Below are positions 1 through 8,613 of a stretch of DNA of 64,000 bases, piece by piece. Made by a program: the position numbers and the translations under genes. Positions within the stretch are counted from its first letter, which is position 1. Each line of letters begins with the position of its first letter. Below the pieces are notes generated by a model that worked only from the letters and a program-made list of their open reading frames with translations, had not been told where the DNA came from and did no database searches. This DNA is from an uncultured Brevibacillus sp. (GTDB lineage: Bacteria > Bacillota > Bacilli > Brevibacillales > Brevibacillaceae), in assembly GCF_947502445.1 (NCBI RefSeq), contig NZ_CANMZW010000005.1, forward strand, positions 186,001 through 250,000, in the 5' to 3' direction.

Positions 1-760
1 GTCATCCCTGGCAGGCTCCGTTGCAAAAGCGAAACCCGCGTCCAAAAGTGGTTGGTTCAGGAGGATTCTCAAAGTTGGACGCTAAGGGCGTGTTTCTCTT
101 TTTCCACTGCGCCTTGGTAGGTGTTCCAAAGAGCTTCGCGTCCTTCTCTCTTTTTCTCTGCGAGCTTTCTGTTTTGCTCGTACTTTCTGGAAGACTGTTT
201 TGGTAAAGCTACGATGAAAGATATCCTTAATCGATCTGAAGTGGTGGGGAGAAAAAGGGAGAAAACGCTCCAGCTTCTTGGAACACTTTCTCGGGTCATC
301 CCTGGCAGGCTCCGTTGCAAAAGCGAAACCCGCGTCCAAAAGTGGTCGGTTCAGGAGGCTTCTCAAAGTTGGACGCTAAGGGCGTGTTTCTCTTTTTCCA
401 CTGCGCCTTGGTAGGTGTTCCAAAGAGCTTCGCGTCCTTCTCCCTTTTTCTCTGCGAGCTTTGGATTTTGGTCGTGTTTTTTGGAAGACTGCTTTGGTAA
501 AGCTACGATGAAAGATATCCTTAATCGATCTGAAGTGGTGGGGAGAAAAAGGGAGAAAACGCTCCAGCTTCTTGGAACACTTTCTCGGGTCATCCCTGGC
601 AGGCTCCGTTGCAAAAGCGAAACCCGCGTCCAAAAGTGGTCGGTTCAGGAGGATTCTCAAAGTTGGACGCTAAGGGCGTGTTTCTCTTTTTCCACTGCGC
701 CTTGGTAGGTGTTCCAAAGAGCTTCGCTTGTTTCTCCCTTTTTCTCGGACAGCTTTTAAT
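1..760. repeat. 294-bp tandem repeat array with long imperfect inverted repeats
   Basis: The sequence starting GTCATCCCTGGCAGGCTCCG recurs at 1, 295 and 589, giving two full 294-bp units and a third that loses similarity near 745-760. The array touches the window edge, so it may be longer. Each full unit holds a roughly 38-bp imperfect inverted repeat (120-157 with 248-285, and 414-451 with 542-579). A second inverted repeat has perfect core arms GCGTCCAA and TTGGACGC. The units are nearly identical except for a diverged patch (about 165-200 versus 459-494). Open frames exist on both strands but simply recur with the repeat and lack ribosome sites, so I treat the array as non-coding. Function is not known to me. 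Confidence 0.9.
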
Positions 761-864
761 CTGTTTCGTGCTTATTTTTTGAATGATCCTCGTTGAAGCA
801 GATACAGTTTCGCCAGAGAAGCATGTTTCCAGGCAGAGCGACTCGCGAAGTCCTACTCAGCGGA

Positions 865-948
865 GAGCCGATTCGCGGGCATCAGGAGCGTAACTCTGAA
901 TGATCTACGAAGCGGCTACCACTTTTACGATCCCCCGCGAATCGGCTC
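865..948. repeat. 15-bp perfect inverted repeat
   Basis: GAGCCGATTCGCGGG at 865-879 is exactly complementary to CCCGCGAATCGGCTC at 934-948, separated by 54 bp. It lies in the gene-free stretch 761-1046 between the tandem array and the larE terminator. It could be part of a folded RNA or a mobile-element relic. No gene was found in this stretch. Confidence 0.6.
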
Positions 949-1047
949 GGAGCGGACAGTTTCACTCCCATGCAGGACGTAGACCGGAGCCGAGCATGGA
1001 AATCTGCTTCTCCTCACATCAGCCACGCCACGTTACGAGAACAAAAA

Positions 1048-1066
1048 AGCTGCCCCTTTAGCAGTT
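1048..1066 (-). terminator. terminator of the lar operon
   Basis: Read on the minus strand, AACTGC, a short loop and GCAGCTT form a hairpin followed by a T run, 40 bp after the larE stop. Confidence 0.65.
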
Positions 1067-1106
1067 TTGATCTGCCAAGGAACAGCTTCATTTTATTAGA
1101 TCTATC

Positions 1107-1919
1107 TCACGCACCAGTCTTCGCTACACCCAGATTCATGCTACCGCTCTTGTAGCCAAGCAAATCCATCGTCACGTAGGAATACCCGTACGCTTTAAGC
1201 TGATTTGTTATCTCTTCCTTATGCTCGAGTATGATCGGTATATCCGCAGACTCGACTTCGATTCGTGCGATTTCACCGTGTGTCCGTACACGCACCTGAC
1301 CGATTCCCAGCCCTTTTATATACGCCTCAGAGCGATCAACCTTTATTAGTTTTTCCAACGTGATTTGCTCACCGTAGCTGATTCGCGAGGACAGGCACGC
1401 AAACGATGGCTTTTTCCACGTAGGCAGGCCCAGCTCGCGTGAGAGCTCACGGATTTCTTCTTTATAGAGGCCTGCCTCCTGCAAGGGTGCGCGTACACCG
1501 AGTTCTTGAGCTGCACGGGTTCCTGGTCTGTGATCACTCATGTCATCGGCAATCAGACCATAGGCGAGATTCTGATAGCCTTGCTGCTCCAGAATGGGCA
1601 GCAGATGCTCGAACAAGCTTTTTTTACAAAAGTAGCACCGATCGTGCGTATTCTCCGCATATCCCGGGATGGACAGCTCGGAGGTCTCGATCACCTGATG
1701 GGGAACCTCGATCTGCCTCGCCAGCTCTCTTGCTTCCTCCAGCTCTGATGTCGGATACGTTTCCGAATCTGCGGTCACTGCAAGTACGTTTTCTGCCCCC
1801 AAGGTATCTACTGCTACCCTCACCAGAAACGTGCTGTCTACACCACCGGAAAAAGCAACAACGACTCTTTCCATTTGTCTGAGCAAGCTTCGTAGCGTCT
1901 CCATTTTTTGTTTATGCAC
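1107..1919 (-). CDS. larE: LarE, ATP-dependent sacrificial sulfur transferase
   Basis: The 270-aa product matches the LarE family, cytosolic enzymes that adenylylate the carboxylate of the pyridinium cofactor precursor and donate sulfur from their own cysteine to build the nickel-pincer cofactor of LarA. The N-terminal PP-loop is visible (AFSGGVDST, residues 23-31). Further on are a CYFC motif (about 94-97) and FACLSSR (about 173-179), whose Cys matches the sulfur-donor position. The start is GTG at 1917-1919, preceded by GGAGGGGG at good distance; no ATG fits as well. It lies 42 bp behind larA and is the last gene of that operon. LarB and LarC, also needed for the cofactor, are not in the window. 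Confidence 0.93.
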   Translation of the reverse strand: MHKQKMETLRSLLRQMERVVVAFSGGVDSTFLVRVAVDTLGAENVLAVTADSETYPTSELEEARELARQIEVPHQVIETSELSIPGYAENTHDRCYFCKKSLFEHLLPILEQQGYQNLAYGLIADDMSDHRPGTRAAQELGVRAPLQEAGLYKEEIRELSRELGLPTWKKPSFACLSSRISYGEQITLEKLIKVDRSEAYIKGLGIGQVRVRTHGEIARIEVESADIPIILEHKEEITNQLKAYGYSYVTMDLLGYKSGSMNLGVAKTGA

Positions 1920-1961
1920 CGTATAATCCCCCTCCTATCTGCCACACTGGACAGACTGATC

Positions 1962-3224
1962 CTACTCCTCTACATAAGGTATGGTTAGCGGGCCTAGCGG
2001 AAGAACGGCTACGGTCATTTGCTCGCCGTACTTTTTCTTCAGCTCATTCAGGTTTTCCGTAATGTCGCGCGTCGGTGTAAACATGGCCAGCTCTACGGTT
2101 TCATCCGACAAGCTGGAATACACATGCACATCTGCCCAGACCTGAATAACTGCCTGCTTCTGCACCTGCCATTGGTCGAAGATTTTAAAGGAAGGATCAT
2201 TGATCATGTCCAAAATTTCTTGCGGAGTCTTGCGCATTTTCAAGATGCTAGCGTAATTGCCATGGTTGGGAAGTCCATCCGAGCATTCCGCGGCGCAAAT
2301 AATCGTTCCGCCTTTTTTGACAATTTTATGTGCAGCACTCATGCCTTTTACCGCTTGATACAGATTCTGGTCCAACGGATAACCGGAATTAGACGTGATA
2401 ACTACATCAAAGCGGTGGTCGCAGCGAATCATGGCATGCTCTTTTGCAAATGCACAGCCCTGATCGTGTGCCTCGAACAGCTCACCTGCAAAAACAGCGG
2501 TTATTTCCTTTTCGCGATTCAAGGTAACGTTCAACATAAAGTCGGGCTTGCACATCCGATTGACTTCGCGAGCCATATCCTGCACCGGATTGTTCTCCAT
2601 ATTTCCCCACGTTGCCAGCGGGTCACCGATCATGCGGGCGTTGTGAAACGTCATGATGGTCTCGATACCAGCAATTCCAGGCATAATTCCTTTGGGTCCA
2701 CCAGAAAATCCGGCAAAGAAGTGCGGCTCGATAAAGCCAGTCACGATTTTAAAATCTGCCTCGACGTATTCCTTGTTTAGATACGCATCACAACCAAAAC
2801 GGCTTTCTCCCACCTTGACCAGCTCTTCTTTTTCGTGGCAGTGATGGTTGATGACGCGCACATTGTCCACCACCCATTCGCCCAGCATCTGCACGAATTC
2901 TTCCCGCGTCTGGTCCCGGTGAGTGCCTGTCCCGTTAATCACCACGAAATTTTCCAGCGGTACATGCGACAGCTCCTTCAAAATCCACGGAACCAGCTTG
3001 TGATTGGGCGTAGGACGCGTGATGTCGCTGATGACGATCGCTACCTTGTCTGTATTTTTTACCATGTCACGCAGTGGCTGTGTACCGATCGGAGCCTGGA
3101 GTGCTTGTCTTACCGCTTCCTCTTCGTTTCCGAGACCCGGCAGGTTTTTCGGTTCGACTATCAAGGAGTCATCTGGCACATCTATCGTCAATCCTTCTTT
3201 TCCATAAAGCAGCGTCGTTTTCAT
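1962..3224 (-). CDS. larA: LarA-family nickel-dependent 2-hydroxyacid racemase/epimerase
   Basis: The 420-aa product has the full length and motifs of LarA proteins, which interconvert stereoisomers of 2-hydroxy acids by hydride transfer through a covalently bound nickel pincer nucleotide. NGTGTHRDQ carries one expected catalytic His. FIEPHFFAGFSGGPKGIMPG carries another His and the cofactor-binding Lys. FHNAR gives the third His. The ATG at 3224 is preferred because AAGGAG lies just upstream; an in-frame TTG 18 bp earlier has no such site. Lactate is the founding substrate, but the family also includes malate, phenyllactate and aldonate enzymes. The adjacent glycerate kinase, sugar-acid permease relic and CdaR-type regulator suggest glycerate or an aldonate here; that is inference. 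Confidence 0.9.
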   Translation of the reverse strand: MKTTLLYGKEGLTIDVPDDSLIVEPKNLPGLGNEEEAVRQALQAPIGTQPLRDMVKNTDKVAIVISDITRPTPNHKLVPWILKELSHVPLENFVVINGTGTHRDQTREEFVQMLGEWVVDNVRVINHHCHEKEELVKVGESRFGCDAYLNKEYVEADFKIVTGFIEPHFFAGFSGGPKGIMPGIAGIETIMTFHNARMIGDPLATWGNMENNPVQDMAREVNRMCKPDFMLNVTLNREKEITAVFAGELFEAHDQGCAFAKEHAMIRCDHRFDVVITSNSGYPLDQNLYQAVKGMSAAHKIVKKGGTIICAAECSDGLPNHGNYASILKMRKTPQEILDMINDPSFKIFDQWQVQKQAVIQVWADVHVYSSLSDETVELAMFTPTRDITENLNELKKKYGEQMTVAVLPLGPLTIPYVEE

Positions 3225-3254
3225 TCCATTCTCCTTTTCCAAACGATTTACAGG

Positions 3255-4018
3255 CTACACATTGATTGGTTTTCCTGCTGTATGATCCTCCTGTTTTCCA
3301 TAAATCCCTCTCTTTTTCTGCCAGTTATCTATGATGATGACAGCGATCGAGCAAAGGATTGCTGTTGTCAGTGTAGAAATCGAAATTTGGGCCGTGGCGA
3401 TCTGTACGAGACCCTGATAAGCTTGGGCATCTGCTGCAGACATCATTCCTGAGCCGGAAGCTACCGCGGCTGCCGCTGCAATCGCGGCTGGTGTTCCTAC
3501 GGCGTTACCGGCTGTAGATGCTTCCGAAACAGGAGCAATCTGGCTTTTTTCACGGAAGATTTTGAATACAATGATACCAGTAAAGCCTGTCAAAATCGTA
3601 GTCATGAGACCAAGAGCAAGTCCTGCAAGAAGAACTTCCATTTTAAGGAAGGTAGCAAAATCCATACCGGTACCAAGTGCAAATGCGAAAAACGGTACCG
3701 GCAAAAATTCACCTGGCTTCAGGAAGCTCCTTTTTTCAACGCTTTACCACCGACACGCAGATTCATTTGGCTTCCACAACAGAAAAGGAACATGGCAATG
3801 AGAGCAATCGCACTGTTTTTGAAGAGAGCCTCGGCAAATCCGCCAATCCGCAATAACTCGTAATGTCCATCCTTGGTTGGAGCGACGCCAATCGCCTGTA
3901 ACGCGTCCATCACAACCGGAATGTGCATTTGGTCAACCGTGTTTAACAACGCTCCAAATAACAACGGAACCACCATTAACCCACCGGGCACTTTTTCAAT
4001 CGCCTTCTTTATTTGCGT
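3255..4018 (-). pseudogene. kdgT: decayed 2-keto-3-deoxygluconate permease (KdgT family)
   Basis: Two pieces of one membrane transporter are present. The 5' piece (4018 to about 3725) begins QIKKAIEKVPGGLMVVPLLF, like KdgT N-termini, and runs to ALKKG. The 3' piece (about 3731 to 3255), in another frame, resumes at FLKPGEFLPVPFFAFALG and runs to the C-terminus. About 110 residues present in E. coli KdgT are missing between them, and the join shifts the frame, leaving a stop after KKGAS. In addition, the codon where family members start with Met-Gln-Ile-Lys is ACG (4016-4018), although a G-rich ribosome site remains upstream. The gene therefore seems dead twice over. It lies between glycerate kinase and larA. 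The family imports sugar acids by proton symport. Confidence 0.85.
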
Positions 4019-4042
4019 GCAGCACCCCCCCTGTTTCTTTTT

Positions 4043-5185
4043 TTATTTGGAACGAAAGCCCGCGAGATAGGTTCTCAGCACCTGCTCAGCCGTTTGTGTC
4101 AAGAGCTCAGAAGCTCGGTTCATGGCCTCCTGCAGAGTCATTGGCCCACTCATGATACTGGTGATGCTATGGATTCCGAATTCGTACAGCGTATCTGTCC
4201 CTTTGCCGACCGATCCTGCCAGAACGAACACGGGAATGCCCCTTTTTTGTGCTTCCTGCGCTACACCCATCGGTGTTTTCCCAGAAGCAGTTTGAAAATC
4301 AATCTGTCCTTCTCCGGTGAATACGATGGCAGCATCCTGCATTTTTTCTCCCAGCCCGGTGTACTCGATGACGATATCGATACCTCGCTTCATTCTGGAT
4401 GGAAAAAAGGCTTGGAAAGCACCGCCAATTCCACCCGCTGCACCTGCGCCTGGCAAATCGTGCAGCGAGGTCCCTGTTTTCGCCTGCACCAGATCGGCCC
4501 ACTTGCCTAGGGAGCGATCCAATTCTTCCACGATTTCCGCAGTCGCTCCTTTTTGCGGACCAAAGACGTGAGAGGCTCCATTTGGTCCAATCAAAGGATT
4601 CTGTACATCGGATGCAATCAAAAAGGTGGACGCAGCGATTCTTGGATCAAAATGCTGATCATCAATTTGCTGAATGCGATGGAGTTCCCCGCCGCCAAAG
4701 CCGACCGACTTGCCATCCGTATCAAGCAGCTTCATCCCGAGAGCCTGCAGCATACCGATTCCGCCGTCATTCGTAGCACTTCCGCCGAGACCTACGATAA
4801 ACCGTCGGCAGCCATCATCCAGCGCCCGCTTGATTAATTCTCCGGTGCCAAATGTAGTGCTCACCAAGGGATTTCTCTCCTCTGGTTTAACCAGAATCAA
4901 TCCGGAAGCACTGGCCATTTCAATCACACACGTCACCTGGTCTCCTAAAATGCCATAAGCCGCTTTTACTGGCACATGCATCGGCCCCGTCACGTCGACC
5001 TCTACACTCCGTCCCTTAGTGGAGGCAATCAGGCTCTCCATTGTACCTTCTCCACCGTCCGCGACCGGCACCAGAACCGTCTGCGCGTCCGGCATCACTT
5101 TTTTAATCCCTGCTTCTATTGCACTAGCTGCTTCGGGTGCGGACAAACTTCCCTTGAATGAGTCGGGCGCGATGACTATCTTCAC
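4043..5185 (-). CDS. glxK: glycerate 2-kinase (GarK/GlxK family)
   Basis: The 380-aa product is full length for the family and starts with the hallmark KIVIAPDSFKGSLSA. Other family blocks are PVADGGEGT (about 42-50), VGLGGSATNDGGIGML (about 130-145) and FTGEGQIDFQT. The enzyme phosphorylates D-glycerate with ATP, feeding it into glycolysis, and acts in the cytosol at the end of aldarate and glyoxylate degradation. The start is GTG at 5183-5185 because the conserved N-terminus begins there; GGAG lies 12 bp upstream. It is the first gene of an operon with kdgT' and the lar genes and is divergent from cdaR, as in other GlxK-CdaR pairs. Confidence 0.92.
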   Translation of the reverse strand: MKIVIAPDSFKGSLSAPEAASAIEAGIKKVMPDAQTVLVPVADGGEGTMESLIASTKGRSVEVDVTGPMHVPVKAAYGILGDQVTCVIEMASASGLILVKPEERNPLVSTTFGTGELIKRALDDGCRRFIVGLGGSATNDGGIGMLQALGMKLLDTDGKSVGFGGGELHRIQQIDDQHFDPRIAASTFLIASDVQNPLIGPNGASHVFGPQKGATAEIVEELDRSLGKWADLVQAKTGTSLHDLPGAGAAGGIGGAFQAFFPSRMKRGIDIVIEYTGLGEKMQDAAIVFTGEGQIDFQTASGKTPMGVAQEAQKRGIPVFVLAGSVGKGTDTLYEFGIHSITSIMSGPMTLQEAMNRASELLTQTAEQVLRTYLAGFRSK

Positions 5186-5203
5186 TCTCTACAATCACTC
5201 CTC

Positions 5204-5218
5204 TGTAAAGCGCTTACA
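5204..5218. promoter_or_regulatory. palindromic cre-like operator between glxK and cdaR
   Basis: TGTAAAGCGCTTACA is a near-palindrome in the divergent region. It resembles a CcpA cre site but has one extra base relative to the consensus spacing, so it may instead be the CdaR operator. Binding is not shown. Confidence 0.4.
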
Positions 5219-5348
5219 TTTTTATCTTTTCATCATTATAGGCTTGTGATAACTGAAATTCATCGTTCACGCCATACAAAAATACAGCTACAATCCGCTG
5301 ATTTTTTTGTATATTATTTATAAAAACCTAGAAAAGAGGCATGGTTCC

Positions 5349-6449
5349 ATGCTGACTGAGAAAATCGCGCAGGAAATCGTCCGCGAAACCATGAACCGCT
5401 TAAACCGCAATATCAATATTATGGACCACACCGGCACCATTATCGCATCCGGCGATCCAGCGCGTGTGAACCAAATTCATGAGGGCGCCTCGGATGTGAT
5501 TCGAACAAAAATGCCGCTGCTGATCACCACAGACAATCAGGAGCAGTACAAGGGTGCACGCCCAGGCATAAATTTGCCCATTCAATTTCAGGACCAGATC
5601 ATTGGCGTCATCGGCATTACTGGCCGTCCAGAGGAAATCCTCGAATTCGGCGAGCTGGTCAAAATGATTACGGAGATGATGATTAACCAGTCTTTCCTCG
5701 CTTCCCAGATTGAATGGAAGCAGCGAATAAAGGAATTGATTTTTGAAGAGCTGGTGAAATCGGAGCCAAACGATGACGCTGTGGAGCAAAGATTAAATCT
5801 ATTGCATGTAAAATTGAAATCTCCCTTTCAAGTGTCCCTGATTCAAATCAAAGAAAATCCTCTCCCAAACCAGGAGCTGATTCAAAAAATGGAAGAGCTG
5901 CTCGATGCACAGCACATGCTAGTAGGCTTTTTCAAAGTAAATCGACTGTTCATTCTTACCTCGGCTACCCCCGAGCAAGCGCTCAAGCGAAAGCTGGAGA
6001 TGGTAGGCGCATTTCTCCAGCATGTGGGCATCCAATTTCATATCGGCTTGGGCGCACCAGTCACAGAACAGCGAAATATTTGGAGATCGCGGGATGAGGC
6101 CAAATTAGCCCTGCTGCTCGGAGACAGAAAACAAAGGGTGACTGCTTACGCGGATATTGAGATTCTCGCACTCATTGACCGAATGGACCCGGATATGAAG
6201 CAAAAATATGTAAAACGCCTTTTTGCCCACCTCACTCCCAAATTTATCGACACCGCAGAAGCCTTTTTCGCAAACAATCTCAGCATTACTGATACAGCCA
6301 AATCGTTGTTCATCCATCGAAATACACTCCTCTACCGATTAGCGAAAATCAAGGAGCTGACTGGTTATGACCCGCAGCTATTCAAGGACGCCGTCTCCCT
6401 CCAGATCGCCGTTTGGATTCATCAAAATCGGACAAGCACGGAGGAATGA
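5349..6449 (+). CDS. cdaR: CdaR-type sugar-diacid-responsive transcriptional regulator
   Basis: The 366-aa product starting MLTEKIAQEIV has an N-terminal putative sugar-diacid recognition domain (about residues 1-135, including IMDHTGTIIASGDPARVNQIHEGA). A middle PucR/GGDEF-like region follows. The C-terminal PucR-type helix-turn-helix (about 310-355) carries LSITDTAKSLFIHRNTLLYRL. CdaR proteins activate glucarate, galactarate and glycerate genes in response to such acids. The ATG at 5349 follows AAAGAGG and starts the conserved domain; upstream in-frame codons add unconserved residues. It is divergent from glxK and probably regulates the glxK-kdgT'-larAE operon. Confidence 0.88.
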   Translation: MLTEKIAQEIVRETMNRLNRNINIMDHTGTIIASGDPARVNQIHEGASDVIRTKMPLLITTDNQEQYKGARPGINLPIQFQDQIIGVIGITGRPEEILEFGELVKMITEMMINQSFLASQIEWKQRIKELIFEELVKSEPNDDAVEQRLNLLHVKLKSPFQVSLIQIKENPLPNQELIQKMEELLDAQHMLVGFFKVNRLFILTSATPEQALKRKLEMVGAFLQHVGIQFHIGLGAPVTEQRNIWRSRDEAKLALLLGDRKQRVTAYADIEILALIDRMDPDMKQKYVKRLFAHLTPKFIDTAEAFFANNLSITDTAKSLFIHRNTLLYRLAKIKELTGYDPQLFKDAVSLQIAVWIHQNRTSTEE

Positions 6450-6460
6450 CAAACAAAAAG

Positions 6461-6496
6461 CAGCCAGCTTCCCCTTACAAAAAGGAAAACTGGCTG
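6461..6496. terminator. bidirectional terminator between cdaR and the DUF2179 gene
   Basis: CAGCCAG and CTGGCTG form the outer stem, extended by TCC/GGA pairs. A-rich and T-rich flanks suit both convergent genes. Confidence 0.75.
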
Positions 6497-6509
6497 TTAT
6501 CTACTTTTA

Positions 6510-7025
6510 TTAACGGAGGCGGTTCACCCAGAATCCGCCTTTTAATTGCTTTGCCTCAAAGGAGATAACAAATGCTTTGGGCGCTATCTCATTAATGAGC
6601 TTCCACAGTTTTTTTTCATTCGTCCGTTTGGTTAGTACCTGCATCATCAAGCGGTGTCCGTCGCGGCCTTCTGCAACCCAGGAGGTTACGCCAAACCCTT
6701 GCTCACGCAGCTTCACGGGAACTTCCAGATCAACAGAGTCCACAACCACCTGCAGCGTCACATAGCCCAAGGCCAAGTACTCCTCAATCTTGCTACCGAT
6801 GAACACACCCATTCCCCAACCGATGCAATACGCGGCAAGATTCACCCAATTGTCCAGGTTATCCAGAACAATTGCCAATCCTTTCAAATAAACAAAAACC
6901 TCTACCATAGCCAAAATGGATGCCATCACGCGATAACCTTTGATCACCATTAACAATCGTAATGTAAAAAAGGACACATACAGAATGTTAATCCCGATGA
7001 TGATCAAAACAAACTCAAAGCCCAT
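6510..7025 (-). CDS. DUF2179 / DUF5698 (UPF0316, YebE-like) membrane protein
   Basis: The 171-aa product (from ATG 7025, with GGAG just upstream) has about three N-terminal membrane segments and a soluble C-terminal half of about 80 residues that looks like a DUF2179 domain, with VTSWVAEGRDGHRLMMQVL and AFVISFEAKQLKGGFW. This architecture is the UPF0316 family of Bacillales, whose biochemical role is unknown. DUF2179 also occurs in YitT proteins and is thought to sense a ligand. The gene is convergent with cdaR and 100 bp downstream of chrA on the same strand. Confidence 0.8.
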   Translation of the reverse strand: MGFEFVLIIIGINILYVSFFTLRLLMVIKGYRVMASILAMVEVFVYLKGLAIVLDNLDNWVNLAAYCIGWGMGVFIGSKIEEYLALGYVTLQVVVDSVDLEVPVKLREQGFGVTSWVAEGRDGHRLMMQVLTKRTNEKKLWKLINEIAPKAFVISFEAKQLKGGFWVNRLR

Positions 7026-7126
7026 TGCTCTCCTACCCCCACCCAAACCGGGCACTTTGTCATTTTGTCACGTGACTTCAATATAAGCGATCCATATGGC
7101 AAAAGCCAGATGAAAAACTAGGGTAT

Positions 7127-8332
7127 TTAGCTATTTATGAAAATACCGCCTAAAGCCCCAACTACCACAATTACCCAAGGTGGAGTTTTCCAAAACGCAA
7201 GCAGCGTAAAGAGAATCGCGGCAAGCACAAAATTAGCAGGAGCCATAATCGAGCTAACCCAGATCGGGTCATAAAGCGCCGCCAACAATATTCCCACAAC
7301 AGCCGCATTCACACCTGCCAAGGCACCCTGTATGCCACGCTTTTGGCGAAGTGTCTCCCAAAATGGCAGCGTCCCAGCAACCAATAAAAAGGCAGGCAAA
7401 AAGATGGCAATCGTCGCAACGGCTGCGCCTGCCCATCCATTCCTAACAGCGCCCAAGTAGGCAGCAAAGGTAAACAACGGGCCTGGTACCGCTTGGGTTG
7501 CTCCGTATCCGGCAAGAAACTGTTCTTTTGTTAGCCATCCTGCCGGCAAGACTTCCCTTTCTAACAGAGGGAGAACCACATGACCTCCCCCAAAAACAAG
7601 CGAGCCTGCCCTGTAAAAGCTGTCAAACATGGCGAGCCAAGAAAGGGAAAGCACTCCTTTTAAAACGGGCAGTGCCAAAAGCAGGCAAACAAATAACGTC
7701 AAACAAAGCACAGCAACGGATCGTTTTATTGGTACGCGAATGGCTGGAACGATCGAAGCCTGTTCTCTCCGATAAAAGAACCAACCGAACAGTCCCGCTA
7801 GGACAATGATCATAATCTGACTAAATGCCGTTTGCCACAATAACGCAGCGGCAGCAGCCAATACAGCGATCGTGGCCCGCTTTTTATCAGGCGCAAGCTT
7901 TTTGCCCATCTCGATGACAGCATGAGCAACAATCGCAACGGCTACGATTTTTAGTCCGTGAATCCATCCAGCCTGTGCAATATTCGATCCCTGCATAAAC
8001 ATAGCGAATAACACGAGGACAAGAACAGATGGCAGCGTAAAACCGAGCCAAGCTGCGATACCCCCAAGCAAACCGCCACGAATGATTCCGATGCCGATCC
8101 CAACCTGACTGCTCGCAGGGCCAGGAAGTATTTGGCAAACAGCTACCAGCTCAGCGTAGCTTTTCTCATCCAACCATTTTCTACGCTTGCTATATTCTTC
8201 GTGAAAAAAACCGAGATGAGCGATGGGTCCGCCAAATGAAGTTGCTCCGAGCTTCATAGAAACGAGAAATAATTCGAGGAGTCTTTTTAGCTTGCTGGAT
8301 TCTGTATTTGGATGTGCCCGTTTTGTCTTCAA
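7127..8332 (-). CDS. chrA: ChrA chromate transporter, two-domain form
   Basis: The 401-aa membrane protein contains two homologous halves, as in long-chain CHR proteins. The first has FGGPIAHLGFFHEEY and ILPGPASSQVG, and the second FGGGHVVLPLLEREV and AVPGPLFTFAA. About ten membrane segments are evident. CHR proteins export chromate from the cytoplasm, and some homologues have other or unknown substrates. The start is TTG (8330-8332) with a moderate AAGGGA site. No chrR-type reductase or regulator is adjacent. Confidence 0.9.
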   Translation of the reverse strand: MKTKRAHPNTESSKLKRLLELFLVSMKLGATSFGGPIAHLGFFHEEYSKRRKWLDEKSYAELVAVCQILPGPASSQVGIGIGIIRGGLLGGIAAWLGFTLPSVLVLVLFAMFMQGSNIAQAGWIHGLKIVAVAIVAHAVIEMGKKLAPDKKRATIAVLAAAAALLWQTAFSQIMIIVLAGLFGWFFYRREQASIVPAIRVPIKRSVAVLCLTLFVCLLLALPVLKGVLSLSWLAMFDSFYRAGSLVFGGGHVVLPLLEREVLPAGWLTKEQFLAGYGATQAVPGPLFTFAAYLGAVRNGWAGAAVATIAIFLPAFLLVAGTLPFWETLRQKRGIQGALAGVNAAVVGILLAALYDPIWVSSIMAPANFVLAAILFTLLAFWKTPPWVIVVVGALGGIFINS

Positions 8333-8385
8333 TGTCGATTATCCCTTCTACAACACACTCTCTCCTATAAGAAGGTTTTTCACCC

Positions 8386-8404
8386 TATAGAACACGGCTC
8401 TATA
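8386..8404. promoter_or_regulatory. inverted repeat upstream of chrA
   Basis: TATAGA, seven bases and TCTATA form a perfect 6-bp inverted repeat about 55 bp before the chrA start. It is a possible operator in the 281-bp stretch 8333-8613, which holds no gene. Confidence 0.35.
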
Positions 8405-8588
8405 AGTCCAAGAACAATTTGTAAGAATACCTTATTATTTTTGTTCCTTGATGTAAACGGAAAGCCTCAATTGTTACAATAACCTTACATAAACAAAGTA
8501 ATAATTTCACTTGTAGAAAAGGGATTTCCTGACGTTGGTCTGGTATCCTGTGATTTTTTCCGAATTATCAGTCTTAAACAGACAAATC

Positions 8589-8609
8589 AAGCCGAGACTC
8601 CCCCGGCTT
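8589..8609 (-). terminator. terminator after the 67-aa protein gene
   Basis: AAGCCG and CGGCTT close a hairpin followed by TTGATTTG on the minus strand, immediately after the stop at 8614. Confidence 0.6.
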
Positions 8610-8613
8610 TCTA

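Noticed and set aside
21..708. Open frames of 61-97 codons on both strands inside the 294-bp repeats
   Set aside because: They recur only because the DNA repeats, overlap each other on both strands, lack ribosome sites and resemble no protein.
1..760. CRISPR array
   Set aside because: Units are 294 bp and adjacent, without unique short spacers, and no cas genes are present.
2019..2780. 253-codon plus-strand frame
   Set aside because: It is fully antisense to larA, which is certain from its motifs.
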